Source: Candidatus Eiseniibacteriota bacterium
Lineage (GTDB): Bacteria > Joyebacterota > Joyebacteria > Joyebacterales > Joyebacteraceae
Assembly: GCA_030630395.1 (NCBI GenBank)
Contig: DAOVNE010000004.1
Coordinates: 1-18,000, forward strand
Direction: 5' to 3'
Length of the DNA: 18,000 nucleotides
Made by a program: the position numbers and the translations under genes. This document shows positions 12,856 to 18,000 of the stretch, piece by piece; position 1 is the first letter of the stretch, and each line of letters starts with the position of its first letter. The notes under the pieces were generated by a model that searched no databases, was not told the origin of the DNA, and was given only the letters and a program-made list of their open reading frames with translations.

Positions 12856-13287
12856 CTAGAGCAGGAAATCCTCCAGCTCCTCGCGTTCCCGCACAAGCGG
12901 AGTCGCGTCGGGACGCTCGACTGAGACGGCAGTGCGCCCGCCCGAGGGGCGGGTTCGCTCGCGCTGGGCGCGAGTGCCCTCGCGCACGATGACAGGGCTA
13001 ATGCCGTGCGTGTCGCCGGACCACCTGGCCAGGAGGTCCAGAAGCTCCCGCACACGGGCATCCGGTGAGTCCCAGTCGACCTGGTACCAGACCCAGCGTC
13101 CGTCCTTCTCCTCGACGGCGAGCCCGGCATCTTTCAGTCTCCGAAGATGGTACGAGACCTGCGGTTGCGCGAGTTCAAGCTCGGCGACGATCTGCGAGAC
13201 GTTCTTCCGTGCATCCAGAATCGCGAACAGGACACGCAACCGTGTCGCGTCTCCCAGCTCACATATCATCTCGCCAAGTCGTGTCAT
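12856..13287 (-). CDS. ArsR-fold winged-helix transcriptional regulator
   Basis: About 143 aa from ATG 13287, where GGGGA lies a few bases upstream; a GTG at 13311 would add eight residues. The winged-helix DNA-binding domain is clear: CELGDATRLRVLFAIL, then the recognition helix region AQPQVSYHLRRLKDAGL and the wing VEEKDGRWVWYQV. The ELCVCDL-type CxC metal site of classical ArsR/SmtB sensors is missing, with only one Cys near the N-terminus, so it probably responds to something other than metal. A tail of about 65 residues, rich in Arg, Thr and Glu, follows the domain. It is transcribed divergently from rlmN and may bind the paired palindromes downstream or its own promoter. Confidence 0.88.
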   Translation of the reverse strand: MTRLGEMICELGDATRLRVLFAILDARKNVSQIVAELELAQPQVSYHLRRLKDAGLAVEEKDGRWVWYQVDWDSPDARVRELLDLLARWSGDTHGISPVIVREGTRAQRERTRPSGGRTAVSVERPDATPLVREREELEDFLL

Positions 13288-13400
13288 GCGGTCCCCTGCG
13301 TTGGCGGGCACGATCCCTCACAGTATCGTGACAAGGACTAACATCAGAGCGCCCCGGCAGTCAAGGCCTGTGGCGGCTTCCACAAACGCACATCGCAGTG

Positions 13401-13406
13401 TATGAT
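13401..13406 (+). promoter_or_regulatory. Possible -10 element for rlmN
   Basis: TATGAT matches five of six bases of the sigma-70 -10 element and lies 88 bp before the GTG start of rlmN, in the gap shared with the divergent ArsR-type gene. The -35 position (TTCCAC at 17-bp spacing) is poor, so this is a low-confidence call. Confidence 0.25.
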
Positions 13407-13493
13407 TAGGGTGGAACATGGGAATCGGTGCCGCCAGACCTGAGCGGCGCCTCTGCGCTCCGTAAACGAGACACAACCATAAGGACTCTCTCT

Positions 13494-14537
13494 GTGACGA
13501 ATCGTACTCCCGACCTAAAGGGCATGCTTCTATCGGAGCTCGAGGAGCTGGTCTCTGAGCTGGGCCAGCCACGCTACCGAGCCGATCAGATGGCCGGCTG
13601 GCTCTTCACGAAGGGCATCCAGGACATCTCCGAGATGAAGAACCTCTCCAAAGCGTTCAAAGAGTCCCTAGCCTCCAGGGCATCCGTGACACGTTCCAAG
13701 GTCGTGCGTGCGAAGCGCTCGGCCATAGACGACACCGAGAAGCTTCTGATCGAGTACACTGACGGCGCGCGGATCGAGGCGGTCATTCTGACGGATGACG
13801 AGCGGCACACGGGGTGCATCTCGACCCAGGTCGGCTGCCGTTTCAAGTGCAGGTTCTGCGCAACGGGTGCGATGGGATTCAGGCGTAACCTCTCCCCTGG
13901 CGAGATAGTCGAGCAGGTCCTCCGGTTGCAGAAGCGCCTGGATCCTGTGAGACTCAACAACCTCGTCTTCATGGGGATGGGTGAGCCGCTCGACAACTAC
14001 GACGCCCTTCTGAAGACAATCAGGATCGCCAACGCACCGTGGGGACTCTCAATCGGGGCGCGTCGAATGACGGTCTCGACAGCGGGGATCGTGCCCGGTA
14101 TCAGACGGCTTGCCGATGAGGGCCTCCAGATCAACCTGGCGGTCTCGCTCAATGCGCCAACTCAGGAACTCCGCGCGCACCTCATGCCGATCGCCAGGAA
14201 GTATCCCCTGGACGAGCTGATGGGTGCACTCAAACACTATGCTCAGACCGTCGGGAGACTGGTCACGATCGAGTACGTGCTCATGAAGGGTGTCAATGAT
14301 TCGCCGGAGATGGCCACTATGTTGGGCAGGCTCGCGAGCGGCATGCTGGCAAAGATCAATGTCATTTGCTACAATGAGGTGAAGGGTGCGCGGTACAAGG
14401 CCCCTGACAACGAGACGTTCACGAGTTTCATCACAAGCCTGAGGCGACAGTGCCCCACGGTTGTCCGTAGGATAAGCCGTGGGAGTGACATCGCGGCGGG
14501 CTGCGGGCAACTGTGCGTACTTCCGGACACTAAATGA
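13494..14537 (+). CDS. rlmN: 23S rRNA/tRNA adenine C2-methyltransferase RlmN
   Basis: A radical SAM enzyme that methylates C2 of A2503 in 23S rRNA, and A37 of some tRNAs, using a methylated-Cys intermediate. The start chosen is GTG 13494, with AAGGA eight bases upstream, giving 347 aa, normal for RlmN; GTG 13428 would add 22 residues without a ribosome-binding site. Numbered from the short start, the radical SAM cluster is C115-xxx-C119-xx-C122 (CRFKCRFC). C108 in HTGCISTQVG matches the conserved upstream Cys (E. coli C118). GMGEPL lies at about 161-166. The methyl-carrying Cys is C337 in AAGCGQLC. All catalytic residues are present. Its stop overlaps the next gene's ATG (ATGA), so it heads a plus-strand operon with envelope genes. 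Confidence 0.97.
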   Translation: MTNRTPDLKGMLLSELEELVSELGQPRYRADQMAGWLFTKGIQDISEMKNLSKAFKESLASRASVTRSKVVRAKRSAIDDTEKLLIEYTDGARIEAVILTDDERHTGCISTQVGCRFKCRFCATGAMGFRRNLSPGEIVEQVLRLQKRLDPVRLNNLVFMGMGEPLDNYDALLKTIRIANAPWGLSIGARRMTVSTAGIVPGIRRLADEGLQINLAVSLNAPTQELRAHLMPIARKYPLDELMGALKHYAQTVGRLVTIEYVLMKGVNDSPEMATMLGRLASGMLAKINVICYNEVKGARYKAPDNETFTSFITSLRRQCPTVVRRISRGSDIAAGCGQLCVLPDTK

Positions 14538-15307
14538 GAAGACTCGAAGCGACGATACTAGCAGTTGTTCTGCTCGCTGCTGCTGTGGCCGGGGCGGCGG
14601 TCCCGCTCGACGGCGGTCTGCAAAGCCTCGTTGCGCAGATTGAGGACATCATCCCTGCGACCTGGCGTGTGATCGAGGCCGACACGGCTGCGGCTCCGAT
14701 CGGCTGGTCCGGGGAGAGCGGCGGCATCTACGTGATGGCCGAGGACACGTCGACTCGCTTCTACCACCCCGACGGATTCCACTACTACTCGTTCTACCGG
14801 ATCTGGCTCATGCCTCCCGACTGGGAGGGTGAGATGAAGCTTACTCCATACATCTCAGACAACGCCCCGGCCTGTCTGCTGGGAATGAGCGACGACTACG
14901 CGGCCTTCTACCACTCAGCCGGCGGAAACGTCTGGGAGCGCGGGCCGCGCGAACTGTGCGGCGCGCTCGGTCTCAATAGGATATGCCTCACGGATCTCTC
15001 ACGTCGCGTCGTCGATCTTGAGTTCGATCAGCGACTGCGGACGCGACTACAGAACCTGGAGGAGGAGACAGGAGCGAGTGTCGTCCTGCACCCCCAGCGT
15101 ATCATCGGCCTCACAGGTGATGGACCAAGTCTCTATATGGAGTACGTCGTCACGGGAGAAGTGGATATGGAGGAGAAGAGCCGGCTCGCGGCATTGACTC
15201 AACGCCTCGCGGGCGATGTGTTCTCCTCGTTTCCTGAGATCGAGTCCCTCTACGTTCGTCGATGCAGCAGCGACGCTTTCACCGATACGATCGTCACTCG
15301 CGACTAA
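14534..15307 (+). CDS. Exported protein of unknown function
   Basis: A 257-residue protein with a signal peptide at residues 1-22 (MRR, then Ala/Val/Leu-rich, ending GAA-VP). The mature part is mixed alpha/beta with aromatic clusters (FHYYSFYRIWLMPPDW near 81-96) and two Cys in the middle, near 113 and 141, which could form a disulfide. I recognise no known domain. The start overlaps the rlmN stop by 4 nt, and the outer-membrane barrel gene begins 9 nt after its stop, so it is cotranscribed and probably works in the periplasm with that barrel. It may bind or chaperone an envelope component, but nothing in the sequence shows which. Confidence 0.75.
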   Translation: MRRLEATILAVVLLAAAVAGAAVPLDGGLQSLVAQIEDIIPATWRVIEADTAAAPIGWSGESGGIYVMAEDTSTRFYHPDGFHYYSFYRIWLMPPDWEGEMKLTPYISDNAPACLLGMSDDYAAFYHSAGGNVWERGPRELCGALGLNRICLTDLSRRVVDLEFDQRLRTRLQNLEEETGASVVLHPQRIIGLTGDGPSLYMEYVVTGEVDMEEKSRLAALTQRLAGDVFSSFPEIESLYVRRCSSDAFTDTIVTRD

Positions 15308-15316
15308 GGATGCGCC

Positions 15317-16522
15317 ATGCCACGCTCGATACTGATCACACTGACAGTGGTTCTCTTCGCCCTCACCGGGATTCCGCACGGAGTGGCTGGAGCGGCCGAC
15401 GACGAAGGCGCCTTCATCAGCATAAACACGGCGGAACTCGTCGGGTGGGAAGATGGCAAGGGCTTCAGGCCGACGGCCGATATTTACTACAACCGTGTGG
15501 ATGGCCTGCTGTTCTATGCGGGAGTAGAATACGAACGCTACGAGAGCATGCACCCGCGGCTGGAGGCACGCCGGGGATGGGCTTCGGCAAGAGCAGACAA
15601 CTACTACTTCATCCTGGTCGAGCAGCCACTCTTTTCTGCCGACTCATTCTCACTTGGCGTTTCGCTCTACAATCGGTCTGCCTGGAGCCGCGAAGATGAG
15701 GAGATGATCACCGATATCGAGAACAACCTTCTGGCCCTCTTCTTCCGTCAGGAGTTCCGCAACTACTTCCGGCGCGAGGGCCTCACGATATTCGCAGAGC
15801 ACGAGTTCACCACAGGGGCATCGATCCGCGTAGAGTATGCAAGCGACGAGCTGTCGTCGCTCGACACCAGACAGCATGTCTGGAGCGCCTTCCGCACGAA
15901 GTCCGACTGGGAGGAGAACCCGCCCCTCGAACGCGGGATCCTGGACGGGGCGGAGGAGTACGAAGGCGTCCTCAAGAATCTCACGTGCACATTCGCATTC
16001 GACAACCACGATCCGGTAGAGAGCACCGGCTGGGACGTGACGCTCCGTACCGAGTACGCCGGCAGCGCGACCGGAGGAGACTACGACTACCGCAGGACTC
16101 TCCTCAAGACCCGCCGCTACTTCAGGCTCTCCCCCACCCAGACCCTGAACGTGAGAGTCTCATGGGGAGTTGCGAACGGAACCGATTTCCCATCGCACAA
16201 GCTCTTCCACCTTGGCGGCATGGGGAATCTCAGAGGTTACGACTACAACGAATTCGAGGGAAAACACCTATTCTTCGCGTCCGTGGAGTACGGAGTCCAC
16301 GTGATCGAAGATCTTGAACTCATCTACTTCGCCGATGCGGGCCGTGCGTGGTTCGGCACGGCGCCCACCACGTACGATTCCGATGAGATGAATTACAACA
16401 TCGGTATCGGTCTCAGGCTGGGCGCACCCGGCGTCGGTGATGTGAGAGTAGATGTGGCAAGGCCGGCCACGACTGAGGATGCAGACATCAGAGTCATCCT
16501 ACGTTTGGAGACGGCCTTCTAG
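15317..16522 (+). CDS. Outer-membrane beta-barrel, Omp85/surface-antigen-like
   Basis: A 401-residue protein with a signal peptide at residues 1-26 (hydrophobic core ending GVAGA-AD) and alternating amphipathic strands throughout. The motif HLGGMGNLRGYDYNEFEG (298-315) matches the GG-x-x-x-[LF]RGY signature of the bacterial surface antigen/D15 (BamA, TamA, ShlB) barrel. It is followed by SVEYGV and FADAGRAW, as in that family, and the chain ends in LETAF with the terminal Phe typical of BAM substrates. There is no room for POTRA repeats, so this is a barrel-only family member or a patatin-type partner. AAGGATG precedes the ATG. It is cotranscribed with the exported protein just upstream. Confidence 0.85.
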   Translation: MPRSILITLTVVLFALTGIPHGVAGAADDEGAFISINTAELVGWEDGKGFRPTADIYYNRVDGLLFYAGVEYERYESMHPRLEARRGWASARADNYYFILVEQPLFSADSFSLGVSLYNRSAWSREDEEMITDIENNLLALFFRQEFRNYFRREGLTIFAEHEFTTGASIRVEYASDELSSLDTRQHVWSAFRTKSDWEENPPLERGILDGAEEYEGVLKNLTCTFAFDNHDPVESTGWDVTLRTEYAGSATGGDYDYRRTLLKTRRYFRLSPTQTLNVRVSWGVANGTDFPSHKLFHLGGMGNLRGYDYNEFEGKHLFFASVEYGVHVIEDLELIYFADAGRAWFGTAPTTYDSDEMNYNIGIGLRLGAPGVGDVRVDVARPATTEDADIRVILRLETAF

Positions 16523-16530
16523 AGCGGAAG

Positions 16531-16564
16531 CGCGTGCAGTTGGGGGAAAGCTGTAACGCACGCG
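16531..16564. repeat. 7-bp inverted repeat between barrel genes
   Basis: CGCGTGC (16531-16537) and GCACGCG (16558-16564) are separated by 20 nt in the 95-bp gap between the two barrel genes. No T run follows. It may be a partial attenuator or an mRNA processing structure. Confidence 0.3.
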
Positions 16565-16617
16565 GCAACCCGCATTCGACCCAAAGCCATGCGCGGCGAC
16601 AATCCATGGAGGCAGCG

Positions 16618-18000
16618 ATGCGTTCTCTGCTGGTTGTGTTGCTTGTTGTTCTGCTCTCTATCACGGCATCGGGGACATCACTCTCCGACAGCTGGTTGAG
16701 GGGAGCGAGTTCAGTCGCCCTGAACGATGATGCTACTGCCATCTTCGTGAACCCAGCGGGGCTTGGGATGTACGAGGAATCCGGCTACTACTCGTCGTAC
16801 ACGATGGCAGGTGAGCAGTTCTCCGACTACAAGCTCGCTATGAAGGGTCCAGGCTTTGGCTTCGGATACTCGCGGAGCCAGATGTGGGAGACAACTGACG
16901 GAGGGGACGGTTCGATCTTCCTCCCCGGTGACGACGCCCTCGACACATTCATCGTCGGAATGGCGTTGGGCGGCTTCCGCAAATTCACGATAGGATTCGA
17001 CTACCGCTGGTTCAGACCCAACTTCGGAGACGCGCCCAAGACGGGCACATGGGATGTCGGCATCATGTATCGTCCCGTCGATTTCCTCTCCTTCGGAGGC
17101 ACGGTCACAAACCTCTCCGAGCCCATGATCTTCGGCGAGATCGCCGCCCCCATCACGTACACCGCGGGGCTGGCCGTTCGCCCGATCGGCAACCGCCTTA
17201 CGCTCATGGCCGACGCGAGTGTCGCCAGCGAGCAGGACCTGGAGGACGCCGTCTACACAGGTGGGCTCGAGGCTGAGATTATGGACGGCATGACACTCAG
17301 AGGTTCTGTCCAGTCGTTCACATCCGGGGGCGAGCGGGAGCAGGAGACCAGCTTCGGCTTGTGGTTCACCGGGACGCATTTCGGTGCTGGGGCCTCGACG
17401 AGAAGCCACAGGGACGCGGCGGAGAGTATCTACACGGTCGAGATCGGAAGCTCCGATGAGCGGCTTCGCACGATCCTGAAGCCTGGAGAACAGGTGGCCG
17501 AGATCGAGATCTCAGGACCCCTGAACGACTTCGGGTCGCCCTGGAGCCTCTTCGGCAAGCCGCACGAGGGAGCCCAGTGGGTGATACGCGACATACGGAG
17601 AGCCTCGGAGGATTCGTCGGTCGAGTGTGTTCTTCTCAATATCAGGCCGCTCGGCTCGGGGTTCATGGGCGGGCCCAGCGCGCTCGTCCAGGAGATCCGT
17701 GACGCAATCGTCGCGGCGGGCGAGAAGCACGGGACGCGCTTCGTTGCATTCCTCGAGTACGGCGCCGGGACATCCGAGTACTACCTGGCCTCGGCTGCCG
17801 ACGTGATAGTCATGCCGAGGATCGCGGCGATCGAGGGGCTCGGGCAGTACGTCAACATCATGCGCTTCACCGGAACGACGGAGAAACTCGGCATCGAGTG
17901 GGACTACATCACGGCCGGGAAGTACAAGAGCACCTTCCACTCTATAGGTGCTGGTCCCCTCACCGACGCGCAGCGCGAGGAGGTCCAGTCAATGATCGAC
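16618..18000 (+). CDS. PorV-like beta-barrel fused to SppA/S49 protease (partial)
   Basis: An open frame of 461 codons that runs off the window. The ATG at 16618 has a perfect GGAGG five bases upstream. A signal peptide spans residues 1-19. Residues 20-275 look like an outer-membrane barrel of the PorV/UPF0164/FadL kind: LRGASSVALNDDATAIFVNPAGLG (26-49, broken here into a Gly/Ala loop and the NPAGL motif), then repeated aromatic-ended strands. From about 291 the sequence changes to an S49 peptidase: VAEIEISGPL, GTRFVAFLEY, YYLASAADVIVMP, and AGKYKS with Lys437 matching the catalytic Lys of SppA. The nucleophile Ser domain would lie past the window end. S49 enzymes degrade signal peptides in the cytoplasmic membrane, so joining one to a barrel is unusual. 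Confidence 0.85.
   Translation, partial: MRSLLVVLLVVLLSITASGTSLSDSWLRGASSVALNDDATAIFVNPAGLGMYEESGYYSSYTMAGEQFSDYKLAMKGPGFGFGYSRSQMWETTDGGDGSIFLPGDDALDTFIVGMALGGFRKFTIGFDYRWFRPNFGDAPKTGTWDVGIMYRPVDFLSFGGTVTNLSEPMIFGEIAAPITYTAGLAVRPIGNRLTLMADASVASEQDLEDAVYTGGLEAEIMDGMTLRGSVQSFTSGGEREQETSFGLWFTGTHFGAGASTRSHRDAAESIYTVEIGSSDERLRTILKPGEQVAEIEISGPLNDFGSPWSLFGKPHEGAQWVIRDIRRASEDSSVECVLLNIRPLGSGFMGGPSALVQEIRDAIVAAGEKHGTRFVAFLEYGAGTSEYYLASAADVIVMPRIAAIEGLGQYVNIMRFTGTTEKLGIEWDYITAGKYKSTFHSIGAGPLTDAQREEVQSMID

Noticed and set aside
12856..13287. Metal-responsive ArsR repressor
   Set aside because: The CxC metal-binding motif of the ArsR/SmtB recognition helix is absent, so only the fold is called.

Overview
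The window is GC-rich, densely packed bacterial DNA from a Gram-negative organism. The evidence for Gram-negative is an outer-membrane beta-barrel protein ending in F, a barrel-like domain fused to an S49 protease, and sigma-54 regulators. The mix of FG-GAP secreted proteins, a TPR-GAF-sigma-54 activator and a barrel/SppA fusion resembles uncultured FCB-type or neighbouring candidate phyla. That placement is an inference and is weakly held.

Layout. Positions 1-1951 (minus) hold the first codons of a probable response regulator and a complete PAS-containing sensor histidine kinase. Positions 2175-7996 (minus) hold a tightly packed six-gene operon. In transcription order it encodes: (1) a large radical SAM/SPASM enzyme with an isoprenoid-synthase-like domain at its N-terminus; (2) a 59-residue Cys/Asp-rich peptide; (3) a second, paralogous 55-residue Cys/Asp-rich peptide; (4) a secreted FG-GAP beta-propeller protein; (5) an ABC ATPase; (6) an ABC-2 permease. 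Most junctions are 4-nt overlaps or gaps of 10-40 nt. This looks like a ribosomally synthesised, post-translationally modified peptide (RiPP) locus of the ranthipeptide kind (thioether-forming radical SAM maturase), and it is the main discovery here.

Positions 7997-9113 are largely non-coding. They hold a good sigma-54 (-24/-12) promoter candidate for the operon, a perfect 10-bp-arm dyad about 110 bp upstream of the predicted start, a second 12-bp-arm dyad about 200 bp upstream, and an intrinsic terminator for the next gene. Positions 9114-12613 (minus) encode a 1032-aa TPR/GAF/sigma-54 AAA+/Fis activator preceded by a small acidic exported protein. The activator is a natural candidate to drive the peptide operon. 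Positions 12856-13287 (minus) encode an ArsR-fold repressor.

Positions 13494-18000 (plus) carry rlmN, an exported protein of unknown function, an outer-membrane barrel of the Omp85/surface-antigen type, and a protein (running off the window) that joins a PorV-like barrel to an SppA/S49 protease domain.

Working model (inference): a signal sensed by the TPR/GAF activator, and perhaps by the flanking two-component system, switches on the sigma-54 promoter. The radical SAM enzyme then crosslinks Cys to nearby Asp in the two peptides, possibly with involvement of the isoprenoid-synthase-like domain. The ABC transporter exports the product and the FG-GAP protein acts outside the cytoplasmic membrane.
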